Shown here piece by piece: positions 37,020 through 45,747 of a stretch of DNA of 64,000 bases. The notes under the pieces were generated by a model. That model did not search any database. It was not told where the DNA came from and saw nothing but the letters and a program-made list of their open reading frames with translations. Both the position numbers and the translations under genes were made by a program. Origin of the DNA: Hyphomicrobiales bacterium (GTDB lineage: Bacteria > Pseudomonadota > Alphaproteobacteria > Rhizobiales > Rhizobiaceae); assembly GCA_017305935.1 (NCBI GenBank), contig JAFKJU010000025.1:142440-206439 (forward strand), in the 5' to 3' direction. Within the stretch, counting starts at the first letter, position 1; every line of letters starts with the position of its first letter.

Positions 37020-37576
37020 TCCGGCTCCTCCGCCTTGCCGACCGTGTGGACCGCGCGCGGCGCAAGGCTTTCGAGGAAGCCGCGCACAAAGGCGGGCTCG
37101 AAAGACGCGTCATCGCCAAAGATGATCAGGAAGAAACGATCGACGTTGACACGCTCGAAGCCCGGCACGTCGAAGACAGGATGGTGCAGGCGCGGCAGGC
37201 GATTGAGCACCAGCATGCCGAAGACGGCGGCCAGCACCGCAAACAGCACGGCCAGCTCGAAGCTAACCATCAGGAAGGATTGCCAGGCGAAAAGCGGCCG
37301 GCCGCCGATATCGATCGGGAAATCCCCGATTGCGAAAACCTGCATGCCGTAGCCGAAGGCCGCGCCGAAGATGCCGCCTGCCAATGTCAGCAGCGCAAGG
37401 CGCCGGTCATGAAAGCCGAGCGCCTCCGGCATGCCTTCCAGCGGATAGGGCGAATAGCTGTCGAGGCGGGAAAAGCCGGCGGCGCGTGCCTTTCGCACCG
37501 CCTCGACGAGACGCTCGCCATCGTCGAATTCGGCAATGAGGCCGAAGGGTTGCAGATGGGCTTCCGGTTCACGCAT
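37016..37576 (-). CDS. actD: alternative complex III subunit ActD
   Basis: 186 residues of the DUF3341/ActD family. An N-terminal cytoplasmic ferredoxin-like part (FGLIAEFDDGERLVEAVRKA, then YSPYPLEGMPEALG) is followed by two membrane helices at about 62-82 and 98-120. It is a structural subunit without cofactor. Overlaps of 4 and 8 bases link it to ActE and ActC. Confidence 0.9.
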   Translation of the reverse strand: MREPEAHLQPFGLIAEFDDGERLVEAVRKARAAGFSRLDSYSPYPLEGMPEALGFHDRRLALLTLAGGIFGAAFGYGMQVFAIGDFPIDIGGRPLFAWQSFLMVSFELAVLFAVLAAVFGMLVLNRLPRLHHPVFDVPGFERVNVDRFFLIIFGDDASFEPAFVRGFLESLAPRAVHTVGKAEEPE

Positions 37577-38906
37577 CCTCCAGCCTCCCGGTCTTGCGAT
37601 AGGCTTCCTTCACCTCGAAAGCGGAGATGACCGGCAGGTAGCGCACGAACAGCAGATAGGGGGTCAGAAAAACCCCGAGCATGCCGAGGAACAAGGCCCA
37701 TTCCCAATGGCTCGGGCTGTATTCTCCCCAGGAAGAGACGAGCCGGTCGCGATAAAGCGCCGTGGTCAGCAGCATGAAGCGCTCGAACCACATGCCGACC
37801 GTCACCGAAAGCGCCACCAGGAAAAGCAGCAGCGGTTTTCTGCGCAGCCGCGCGAACCAAAGCATCTGCAGCGGCAGGAAATTGAAGATCACGGCGGCCC
37901 AGTAGCTGTAGGCATAGGTGCCCGTCAGCCGGTCGCGGAGCGTGTCGATGTCGGGACCTTCGCCGGAATAGAGCGCGTCGAACACCTCGGCGAGATAACC
38001 ATAGGCGGTCATCAGGCCCGTGGCGAGCAGGAAGAGAGCGAGGCGGTCGAGATGGCGGTCGGTGACCAATCGGTCGAGGCCGAGCGGATGGCGGATGGCG
38101 ATCGCGATCATCAGCACGACGGCAAAGCCGGAAAAGGCGGCGCCCAGCACGAAATAGGGCGGGAAGACGGTGGAATTCCACCCGGGAACCGGCCCGGCCG
38201 CAAACAGCAGCGAGATCTCCGAATGCACCGAGACGACCAGCGGCACGGCAATCGCCGCCGTCAGCCGATAGGCCTGCTGCCAGCGCGCCCAATGCCGTCC
38301 CGATCCGCGCCAGCCGAGCGCGAGAAGCCCGTAGACGACCTGTCGCCCCCGGCTTTTCGCCCGGTCGCGTAAGGCTGCGAGATCGGGAACGATGCCGATA
38401 TACCAGAACAGCAGCGACACGATCAGATAGGTCAGCACCGCAAAGAAATCCCAGGCGAGCGGGCTCTTGAACTGCGGCCAGAGGTCCATCGTGTTCGGAT
38501 AGGGCGCCATCCAGTAGAACAGCCAGGGCCGGCCGAGATGCAGGATCGGATAGAGCCCGGCGCAGGCGACGGCGCACAGCGTCATCGCCTCGGCAAACCG
38601 GTTCAGCGAATTGCGCCAATGCCCGCCGGCGATCAGCAGCAGCGCCGAAATCAGCGTGCCGGCATGGCCGATGCCGAGAAACCAGACGTAATTGGCAATC
38701 GCCAGCCCCCAGTTGACCGGGATATTGATCCCCCAGACGCCGACCCCGTCGACGAACAGTACGGCGGCGGAGACGAAGAAACAGCCGAGCAGCGCCAGCG
38801 ACATGCCGAAAAACAACCGCCACAGGCGCGGATGCGGAAAATCCAGCGGTATGGAGACGATGTCCTCGGTGATGGCGCGGTCGGCCTGGCGGGAAAAATC
38901 GCTCAT
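37569..38906 (-). CDS. actC: alternative complex III quinol-oxidising membrane subunit ActC (NrfD family)
   Basis: 445-residue NrfD/PsrC-like protein with about ten helices that provides the quinol site on the periplasmic side. VWFLGIGHAGTLISALLLI and AVPLVVSVHSEISLLFA are typical NrfD segments, and the C-terminal WFERFMLLTTALYRD belongs to the ActC branch. The long frame that extends upstream is an ActB shadow; the ATG used overlaps the ActB stop (ATGA). It hands electrons to the iron-sulfur clusters of ActB. Confidence 0.93.
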   Translation of the reverse strand: MSDFSRQADRAITEDIVSIPLDFPHPRLWRLFFGMSLALLGCFFVSAAVLFVDGVGVWGINIPVNWGLAIANYVWFLGIGHAGTLISALLLIAGGHWRNSLNRFAEAMTLCAVACAGLYPILHLGRPWLFYWMAPYPNTMDLWPQFKSPLAWDFFAVLTYLIVSLLFWYIGIVPDLAALRDRAKSRGRQVVYGLLALGWRGSGRHWARWQQAYRLTAAIAVPLVVSVHSEISLLFAAGPVPGWNSTVFPPYFVLGAAFSGFAVVLMIAIAIRHPLGLDRLVTDRHLDRLALFLLATGLMTAYGYLAEVFDALYSGEGPDIDTLRDRLTGTYAYSYWAAVIFNFLPLQMLWFARLRRKPLLLFLVALSVTVGMWFERFMLLTTALYRDRLVSSWGEYSPSHWEWALFLGMLGVFLTPYLLFVRYLPVISAFEVKEAYRKTGRLEDA

Positions 38907-41680
38907 CCTTCGCCGTCCTCCGGCCGGATCCGGGCGAGATAGGTGGTGCGCGGGCGAGTATTGGCTTCCTCCAGCAGCGTGTAATTGCGTGGGTCTGCCT
39001 TGGTGCGGCTGACGTGCGAGCCAGGGTCGGCGATGTTGCCGAAGACGATCGCCTGGGTCGGGCAGGCCTGCTGGCAGGCGGTCACGACCTCCCCGAGCGG
39101 CTGGTTCTCCCGGTCGGCAGCGATGCGGGCTTCCTCGATGCGCTGGACGCAATAGGTACATTTTTCCATGACGCCGCGGCTGCGCACCGTCACCTGCGGG
39201 TTGCGCATCGCCTGCACGGAATCGGCATCCCCGGCGGTGTAGTCGAACCAGTTGAAGCGCCGCACCTTGTAGGGACAGTAGGAGGAACAGGTGCGCGTTC
39301 CGATGCAGCGATTGTAGACCTGCAAATTGAGGCCGTCGATGCTGTGGACGGCGGCGTTGACCGGGCATCCCATCTCGCAGGGCGCCTGCTCGCAATGCAT
39401 GCAAGGCACCGGCTGGAAGGCGTCTCCCGGCCCATCGGTATAGTGATCCACCCGCAACCAGTGCATGGCGCGCCCTTGCGCCACCATCGCCTTGCCGACG
39501 ACGGGAATGTTGTTTTCGGCCTGGCAGGCGGTGACGCAGGCGTTGCAGCCGATGCACAGATCGAGATCGATCGTCATGCCCCAGCTCGGATCCTGCGGCG
39601 GTCGGGGCGGGTAGAAGTCGGCGGCGGCGATATCGGTCTCCACCGCCTTTTCGCGGGCGGTGACGGATCGGACGAAATCGCGCCCTTCCTGCTGCTGATG
39701 CGGCTGGGTGAAGGCAAGCGGCACAGTTTTGCCGAGCGGCGTCAGCGTCAGGCCATCGCAGCGCCACGGGGTGCTGCTGCGCCTCAGAAGCCCGGCATCG
39801 TGGCCGATGCCCTCGGAAAGGCCGCCGGCAATGGCGCGGCCGTAACCGAGGGTCAACGCCAGCGTCTCGTCCGCCTGACCCGTGGCTATGAAGACCGGGC
39901 CTTGCAGGCGGATGTGTCCATCCGACACCTCCACCATATCGCCATCGGCGAGCCCGTGCCGGGCGGCGAGCGCCGGGGCGATCTGGACGACATTCTCCCA
40001 GACGAGCTTGCTCAGCGGCTTTGGGGTTTCCTGAAGCCAGGCGTTTTCGGAAAAAACGCCGTCCCAGACGGTGGCGTCAGGCCGGATGAGTGCCGTCAGG
40101 CCTTGCCTTGGCGGGCTTTTCGTTTCCAGTTCGAGCGAACGGTCGCGCACGGCCGGCGACAGCGTTTCGGGCCGGCTGCCCTCGACAAACCCCTTGAACA
40201 GCGCCGCACGCCATTTTTCCTCGAAAGCCTCGCCCCATGCGTTTCGCCAGGTACCGGAGACGAGCGCCCGGTCGTCATTGCCCTCTCCGCCAGCGATGAT
40301 GTCGAGAAGCCCGTGGCGCGAACGGACATCGAAGAAGGGCCGCACCAGCGGCTGGAGGATGACTGTCGTGCCATCGACGGCGCGGGCGTCGCTCCAGCTT
40401 TCCAGATCGTGCTGCAAAGGCAGGTGCCACTGCGCGCGCGCCGCCGTTTCGTCGAAGTGCAGACCGGCATGCAGAAGCAGCGGCAGTTTTCCCAGCGCCG
40501 CCGTGAAATCGAGATCGGGGAGGGCATGGTAAACCGGGTTGGTATCGAGACAGAGCAATGTCTCGACCTTGCCGGCTGCCATGTCCGCCACGAGGTCGGC
40601 AATGCTTTCCGCCTGCAGGCTCTCGAATGGCGAAGGGGAGAAATGCAGGGTTCGTCCCAAGGCGCCGAGCCTTTCATTGATCAGCAGGCCGAGCTTGACG
40701 AGTGCCGCTGGCTGAGTCGTGCCGACCGTGAGCAGCGTGCGGTCTTGCGCCGCTGTCGCCAGCGCTTTCGAAATCCACGCCTCCTGCTGCGAACCCGGAG
40801 CCGGGGCATCGATGCCGAGACCGAGGCGGGCAGCGAGCGCTCGCAGGAGCGTGGCGGCTTCGTCGGGGGCGAGGGCAAGGCGCTGGTCGGCCACGGCGCC
40901 GGTAGCGCTCGGCACGGCTTCGGCGACGAGGAGTTGCATCCGTCGATCACCCTTGCGTCGCGCGGCGCCGAATTGCACCGCGTTGAGCGTCTGGCGCGGG
41001 CCGGGGCCGAGGAAATCGTCTTCGATGGCAAGGATGGTACTGGCTTGGTCGAAGCTCGGCTGCAGCGTCAGCGATTGACCGAACAGGCTTTGCGTGGCCG
41101 CGCGTTCGGCCGTGAACAGGCCGTCGTCCAGAATATGCCAGCGCGCCAGCGGCCAGCGCGCCAGCAAGGCGCGGATCTGCCGGGCGAGCGTCGGCGAGGA
41201 GAAGGGGCCGGTCAGCAGGCGAAACCCTTCACCCCTGCGCCGATCCATCGCGGCGGCATTTTCCGTCGCCCATCGACGGAAGGACGCCCAGCCCACCGGC
41301 GTGCCGAGCCGCCGCGGTCCGCGCGAGCGGTTGGGATCGTAGAGGCCGAGCAGCGCGGCCTGGGTGAAGGCATCGCTTTTGCCCTGCGCGGCAGGATGGT
41401 CCGGATTGCCTTCGAGCTTGACCGGCCGTCCGGTATAGGTCTTGCCCAGCACCGGCTGGGCGAGGCCGCAGAAGGTCACCGCCGTCGCATACCATTTGGC
41501 GATGCCCGGTGTCACGCCTTCGGGCTGGCGGACATAGGGAAGGGCGTTCTCGTCATGGCTTCCCGTGCAGCCGACGAGACCCGCCAGCGACAGCGACGCT
41601 CCCATCAGCTTCAGCAGGCTGCGCCGGTCGATCTCGGCCGGTGGGCGGCGATTTGGCTCTGTTGTGGGATCAAAGGGCAT
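38903..41680 (-). CDS. actB: alternative complex III iron-sulfur subunit ActB (molybdopterin-like plus ferredoxin domains)
   Basis: 925-residue fused subunit. The twin-arginine signal DRRSLLKLMGASLSLAGLVG sends it folded to the periplasmic face. Residues to about 680 resemble molybdopterin oxidoreductases but, as in other ActB proteins, no cofactor ligand is evident. The C-terminal ferredoxin part has four cysteine clusters: CIGCNACVTAC, CMHCEQAPCEMGC, CIGTRTCSSYC and CTYCVQRI with CQQAC. Electrons run from quinol through these clusters to the c haems. CAGGTGA lies upstream of this ATG; upstream starts would overlap ActA. Confidence 0.94.
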   Translation of the reverse strand: MPFDPTTEPNRRPPAEIDRRSLLKLMGASLSLAGLVGCTGSHDENALPYVRQPEGVTPGIAKWYATAVTFCGLAQPVLGKTYTGRPVKLEGNPDHPAAQGKSDAFTQAALLGLYDPNRSRGPRRLGTPVGWASFRRWATENAAAMDRRRGEGFRLLTGPFSSPTLARQIRALLARWPLARWHILDDGLFTAERAATQSLFGQSLTLQPSFDQASTILAIEDDFLGPGPRQTLNAVQFGAARRKGDRRMQLLVAEAVPSATGAVADQRLALAPDEAATLLRALAARLGLGIDAPAPGSQQEAWISKALATAAQDRTLLTVGTTQPAALVKLGLLINERLGALGRTLHFSPSPFESLQAESIADLVADMAAGKVETLLCLDTNPVYHALPDLDFTAALGKLPLLLHAGLHFDETAARAQWHLPLQHDLESWSDARAVDGTTVILQPLVRPFFDVRSRHGLLDIIAGGEGNDDRALVSGTWRNAWGEAFEEKWRAALFKGFVEGSRPETLSPAVRDRSLELETKSPPRQGLTALIRPDATVWDGVFSENAWLQETPKPLSKLVWENVVQIAPALAARHGLADGDMVEVSDGHIRLQGPVFIATGQADETLALTLGYGRAIAGGLSEGIGHDAGLLRRSSTPWRCDGLTLTPLGKTVPLAFTQPHQQQEGRDFVRSVTAREKAVETDIAAADFYPPRPPQDPSWGMTIDLDLCIGCNACVTACQAENNIPVVGKAMVAQGRAMHWLRVDHYTDGPGDAFQPVPCMHCEQAPCEMGCPVNAAVHSIDGLNLQVYNRCIGTRTCSSYCPYKVRRFNWFDYTAGDADSVQAMRNPQVTVRSRGVMEKCTYCVQRIEEARIAADRENQPLGEVVTACQQACPTQAIVFGNIADPGSHVSRTKADPRNYTLLEEANTRPRTTYLARIRPEDGEG

Positions 41681-41685
41681 TGCGG

Positions 41686-42348
41686 TCACCTGTGACAGAC
41701 ATTGCATTGGGTGAGCTTGACGGGGTCGATATGTTCGACCCTGACGCGCAAGGCGGCGTATTGCCGATGACTTTCCACACTGTCGTCCCAGCCGGACCAA
41801 TCCATGCGCGTTACTTCACCGGGCGGGCGTAGCGCCGGTCCGGGGTTGCGGTGGCAATCCAGGCACCAGTTCATGTGAAAGGAATGGGCCGCCGCCGTCA
41901 GCGGCATGCGGTCGATGCGGCCATGGCAGGTGACGCAGGGCACGCCCTTGGCGACATGGGCGGAATGGTTGAAATAGACGTAATCGGGAAGCTTCGAGAC
42001 GCGCTGCCAGATCAGCGGCTTGTCCTGCGCCAGGCTGAGGCGCACCGGCGCAAGCATCCCGGCATTCGTCCAGATCTGCGAATGGCAGGTCATGCAGACA
42101 TGGGTGGCGGGAAAGCCGGCGCGGCTGCTGGTCTCGACGGCGCCGTGGCAGTAGCGGCAATCGATACCGAGATCGCCGGCATGATGGCGGTGGCTGAAAG
42201 GAACAGGCTGATCGCGCACCCAGCCGACCACAGTGCCATATCCCTGGGACGCATAACCAGCGACGATCGCCAGGACGAGAGCGGCAGCCGCCATCAGCAG
42301 CATCGCTCTCAACCGCGTATCCGCCGAGGCGGTAAAAATCTGCGCCAT
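41686..42348 (-). CDS. actA: alternative complex III pentahaem cytochrome c subunit ActA
   Basis: 220 residues with one N-terminal membrane helix (about 15-35) and five haem c motifs in order: CRYCH, CMTCH, CVTCH, CLDCH and CNVCH, the last right at the C-terminus. Five haems match characterised ActA. It accepts electrons from ActB and leads them to ActE or the oxidase. First gene of the twelve-gene operon. AAGGGA lies upstream of the ATG chosen. The promoter must lie in the 145 bases up to the LysR gene. Confidence 0.93.
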   Translation of the reverse strand: MAQIFTASADTRLRAMLLMAAAALVLAIVAGYASQGYGTVVGWVRDQPVPFSHRHHAGDLGIDCRYCHGAVETSSRAGFPATHVCMTCHSQIWTNAGMLAPVRLSLAQDKPLIWQRVSKLPDYVYFNHSAHVAKGVPCVTCHGRIDRMPLTAAAHSFHMNWCLDCHRNPGPALRPPGEVTRMDWSGWDDSVESHRQYAALRVRVEHIDPVKLTQCNVCHR

Positions 42349-42493
42349 GCCGCGCTTCCCTTCGCGCATGCGCCGGCCGGCTGCCACGGCGGTCGAATCC
42401 GGTCAGAAAGTCGGCGAACGGCAGTTCAACACGGCCGGGCCGGCATTTGTTCCCTGCGCTTGTGGAAAAAGCACGCGGCGGCGGGATCGCCGA

Positions 42494-43381
42494 TCAGGAG
42501 GTTGCCCAGCGGTTCGGATCGCTCAGTTCTCGGACGACCGCAAAGAAGGCATGGATGGCCTTGCCGTTGCGGCGATCCTTCAGGCAGATCAGCTTTTCGT
42601 GCATCGTCAATGGCTGGTGGTCGAGGGCGATCTTGACGAGGCGCGGATCGTCGTCGAATTCGGCCTCGGAAACGATGCCGACGCCGATGCCTGTCGCGAC
42701 GAGACGGCGGACGGCTTCGCGGCCTTCCGCCTCGATGGCGTAGCGCAGCGTCACGCCTTGCGCTCGGGCGAGTGCCTCGAACATCTGCCGCGTACGCGAA
42801 CCTTCCTCGCGCATGATCAGCGGCCATGCGGCCAGCGCGTCGAGCGACATGCTCGCACAGCCGGCGAGGGCATGTGATTTCGCGACAAACAGCACCACCG
42901 GCGAGAGGTTGAGCGAAAGCACCTCGAACGGGCGGTCGTCGCGCAGGTCGCCGAGGACACCGATATCCACCTGATAATTCAGCAGATCTTCGACGATCTC
43001 CTCCGAATTGCCGCCGACGATCCTGATCTGGATGCCGGGAAAGCGGCTCTGGAAGACGGTGAGCGCTTCGAGCACGTGATCGACCGAGTCCGCGGCGATG
43101 CGCAGCGTGCCGGCCCGCAGCGAGCGCTCCTCCTGCAGGACGCCCAGCGCTTCGCCTTCCGCGTCGAACAGGCGGCGGGTTGCGACCAGCAGCCGGGCGC
43201 CAGCCGGCGTCAGTTCGATCTGCCGGCGTTTTCGTACGAACAGGGCGACATCATAGGCCTCTTCCAGCCAGCGCACCTGATCGGAGATCGCCGGCTGCGT
43301 CAGCCGCAAGGCGCGCGCGGCCTGCGAAAAGCTGCCGGACAACGCCACATGGTGGAAAGCGCGAAGCTGGACATAGCGCAT
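42494..43381 (-). CDS. LysR-family transcriptional regulator
   Basis: 295 residues: helix-turn-helix LSGSFSQAARALRLTQPAISDQVRWLE at about 14-40 and a periplasmic-binding-like effector domain from about 90 (LRIAADSVDHVLEALTVFQSRFPGIQIRIVGG). It is divergent from the class III PLP enzyme, the usual position for a pathway-specific LysR activator, and less likely to control the act operon downstream. Regulators of this look accompany phosphonate catabolism genes in other bacteria, but that is from memory. Confidence 0.88.
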   Translation of the reverse strand: MRYVQLRAFHHVALSGSFSQAARALRLTQPAISDQVRWLEEAYDVALFVRKRRQIELTPAGARLLVATRRLFDAEGEALGVLQEERSLRAGTLRIAADSVDHVLEALTVFQSRFPGIQIRIVGGNSEEIVEDLLNYQVDIGVLGDLRDDRPFEVLSLNLSPVVLFVAKSHALAGCASMSLDALAAWPLIMREEGSRTRQMFEALARAQGVTLRYAIEAEGREAVRRLVATGIGVGIVSEAEFDDDPRLVKIALDHQPLTMHEKLICLKDRRNGKAIHAFFAVVRELSDPNRWATS

Positions 43382-43425
43382 GGACGGGCCCTCCGGGTCG
43401 CTTCATGATATCGAAGGATTCTTAA

Positions 43426-43436
43426 ATAGGAGCTAT
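43426..43436. promoter_or_regulatory. dyad, possible LysR-type box
   Basis: ATAG-GAG-CTAT, an AT-rich interrupted palindrome 45 bases upstream of the LysR start and 67 before the PLP enzyme. It is the clearest symmetry in the divergent gap. Confidence 0.45.
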
Positions 43437-43502
43437 ATTATCGATTTTATTCCCCTTGCGAAAGATGCGATGGATTTTGTGTAGCGACGATCGGAGAAAG
43501 CG

Positions 43503-44864
43503 ATGAAACCGACTGCATCCACGCTGGTTCACACCGAAGGCGAGGCCAACACCTCCGCCGCACGCGGCGCCTGGAATGCCCGGATCGGCGATCAGCGGAC
43601 CAGCGCGCTGGTGGCGCGGGATGCCGCCGCCTTTCTGCACCAGAGTCTCTCGAGCCCCTGCCTCAGCGCCATCGCCAGGGCGGAAGGGATCTGGATCGAG
43701 GATATGGCGGGGCGCCGCTACATGGATTTCCACGGCAACAGCGTCCATCACATCGGCTATGGTCATCCCAGATTGAAGCAGGCGATCAAGGCGCAGGTAG
43801 ACGACCTCTGTTTCGCGCCGCGCCGTTTCACCTGTGAGCCGGCGGTGGAACTTGCCGAGACCCTGGGGCGGTTGGCGCCGGGCGATCTTAGCAAGGTGCT
43901 GTTCACCACCGGCGGCTCGGATGCGATCGAGGTGGCGCTGCGGCTGGCGCGGGCCGCGACCGGCCGTTTCAAGACGCTGTCCTTCTGGGATGCCTTCCAT
44001 GGCGCCGGTTTCGGCGCTTCCAGCGTGGGCGGCGAGGCGACATTCCGCTCCGGGATCGCCGGTCCGCTGCTGCCGGGCGCCGAGCATGTCGCACCCTGGG
44101 CCAGCCGCCGTTGCGCCTATGGCCACGACGATCTCGAAAGTTCAGCCCGCGCCTGCGCCAACATGATTTCCTACGTGCTTGGCCGCGAAGGCGATTTCGC
44201 GGCTCTGGTTGCAGAGCCGATGCGCGCGACCCCCAATCCGCCGGCGCCGGGATTCTGGAAAATGGTGCGCGAGGCCTGCGACCGGCATGGGACGCTGCTG
44301 ATCTTTGACGAGATCCCGACCGGCCTCGGCAAGACGGGCCGTTTCTTCGCCTGCGAGCATGACGGCGTCATCCCCGATATTCTCGTGCTCGGCAAGGCGC
44401 TCGGCGGCGGTATCCTGCCGATCGCCGGTGTGATCGCGCGGCGCGATCTGGATGTCGCCGGGGACTATGCCATCGGCCATTATACCCACGAAAAGAACCC
44501 GGTGACGTCGAAGGCGGCGCTGACCACGATTGCCATCATCCGGGAAGAGGGACTGGCGGAGCGGGCCGCCGAACTCGGCGCTTATGCCATGGACCGGCTG
44601 CGCAGCTTCGGCGAGCGCTGCACCGCCATCGGCGACGTGCGCGGCCGCGGCCTGCTGTTCGGCGTCGAAATCGTCGCCGACCGCGCCGATTTCGCACCCG
44701 ACAACGGACTGGCCGAACGCGCCTGTTATCGCTGCCTGGAAGCAGGGCTAAGCCTCAAGATCAGCCAGGGCAACGTCATGACGCTCTCGCCGCCGATGGT
44801 GATTGCGCGCGACGATCTCGACAGGGCGCTCGCCATCGTCGAACAGGCGATTGCCGCCGGCTGA
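43503..44864 (+). CDS. class III PLP-dependent aminotransferase-fold enzyme, possibly PbfA-like phosphonate ammonia-lyase
   Basis: 453 residues of the class III (ornithine/GABA) aminotransferase fold. LIFDEIPTGLGKTGRFFACEH has the aspartate that binds the pyridine nitrogen and VLGKALGGGILPIAGV the PLP lysine. YMDFHGNSVHHIGYGHPRL and GHYTHEKNPVTSKAAL are less general and remind me of the lyase branch that includes (R)-1-hydroxy-2-aminoethylphosphonate ammonia-lyase (PbfA). No phnW, phnX or phnA is nearby, so that function is tentative; an aminotransferase is the alternative. Expression probably depends on the divergent LysR protein. Confidence 0.75.
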   Translation: MKPTASTLVHTEGEANTSAARGAWNARIGDQRTSALVARDAAAFLHQSLSSPCLSAIARAEGIWIEDMAGRRYMDFHGNSVHHIGYGHPRLKQAIKAQVDDLCFAPRRFTCEPAVELAETLGRLAPGDLSKVLFTTGGSDAIEVALRLARAATGRFKTLSFWDAFHGAGFGASSVGGEATFRSGIAGPLLPGAEHVAPWASRRCAYGHDDLESSARACANMISYVLGREGDFAALVAEPMRATPNPPAPGFWKMVREACDRHGTLLIFDEIPTGLGKTGRFFACEHDGVIPDILVLGKALGGGILPIAGVIARRDLDVAGDYAIGHYTHEKNPVTSKAALTTIAIIREEGLAERAAELGAYAMDRLRSFGERCTAIGDVRGRGLLFGVEIVADRADFAPDNGLAERACYRCLEAGLSLKISQGNVMTLSPPMVIARDDLDRALAIVEQAIAAG

Positions 44865-44883
44865 TCGGGAATCGACCGGAATC

Positions 44884-45747
44884 TCAGTCTCCCAGCACCT
44901 GGCGATCGTCGCCGTCGCGCCGTCTGACCAGTTCCTCCTTGATGTTGCGCAGGGCCTTGGTGGCCTTGCCGCGGTCGGCGTAGGCGACGAGGTTGGCAAG
45001 GATGTCGATGGCTGCGAGATAGGCATAGCGGGTGGAGGTGGGGCGGAAGATGTTCTTGCCCTCGGGCAGGTCGATGGGAATGACCACATCGGCGGCGGTG
45101 GCGACCGGCGAGCCGCTCTGGGTGATGACGATGGTCGGGATGGCGCGCTTGCGCAGCACGTCCAGACAATCGACGACGCCGAGGTCACGGCCGGTAAAGG
45201 AAGAGGCGAAGACCACCGTACCGGGCAGCGCGGAGGCGGAAAGCATGATGTTCATGTTGTGATCGTTGGAGGAATTGATGCGGCAGCCCAGCCGGAACAG
45301 GCGATTATGCAACTCGTTGACGATCATCGCCGAATTGCCACTGGCGCCGAAGGCATAGATGAATTCGGAACCGCGCAGCAGGTGGGCGGCCTGGTTCATC
45401 GCCTTGAGATCGATCTGGCGATGGAACTGGAACAGCGCGTTTTGCGCCTTGGCGACGATATCCTCGGCGACTTCTTCCGGTGTCGCGGTTGGCGTCTCCG
45501 GCACCAGGTAACGCAGGCCGACATAGGGCATCTTCGCCAGTTGCACCTTGAAATCCGAATAGCCCTGGCAGCCGAGCCGCCGGCAGAAGCGCGTCACCGT
45601 GGGCGGGGAAACGCCGGCGCGCTCGGCAAGCTCGCTGATCGAGGCATTCATCACCGCCTCGACATCCTTCAGCACGAGATGGGCGAGCTTCTTGTCCAGG
45701 CCGGCAAGCCGGCCGTCTTCGTCTGAAAGGGCGTGGAAGAGATCCAT
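44884..45747 (-). CDS. MurR/RpiR-family regulator with SIS domain
   Basis: 287 residues: an N-terminal RpiR helix-turn-helix (about 12-85, with MNASISELAERAGVSPPTVTRFCRRLGCQGYSDFK split as ASISELAERAGVS and TVTRFCRRLGCQGYSDFK) and a C-terminal SIS sugar-phosphate-binding domain (FIYAFGASGNSAMIVNELHNRLFRLG; FASSFTGRDLGVVDCLDVLRKR). The ATG used has GGAG seven bases upstream; an in-frame ATG 16 codons earlier lacks a ribosome site. It is separated from the M81/peptide-transporter operon by a long AT-rich gap and is the likely regulator of that operon. Confidence 0.88.
   Translation of the reverse strand: MDLFHALSDEDGRLAGLDKKLAHLVLKDVEAVMNASISELAERAGVSPPTVTRFCRRLGCQGYSDFKVQLAKMPYVGLRYLVPETPTATPEEVAEDIVAKAQNALFQFHRQIDLKAMNQAAHLLRGSEFIYAFGASGNSAMIVNELHNRLFRLGCRINSSNDHNMNIMLSASALPGTVVFASSFTGRDLGVVDCLDVLRKRAIPTIVITQSGSPVATAADVVIPIDLPEGKNIFRPTSTRYAYLAAIDILANLVAYADRGKATKALRNIKEELVRRRDGDDRQVLGD

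Noticed and set aside
39014..41695. 893-codon open frame on the plus strand opposite ActB
   Set aside because: The opposite strand encodes ActB with clear iron-sulfur motifs. The plus-strand translation is Arg/Gly/Glu-rich without domains, a typical antisense shadow in GC-rich DNA.
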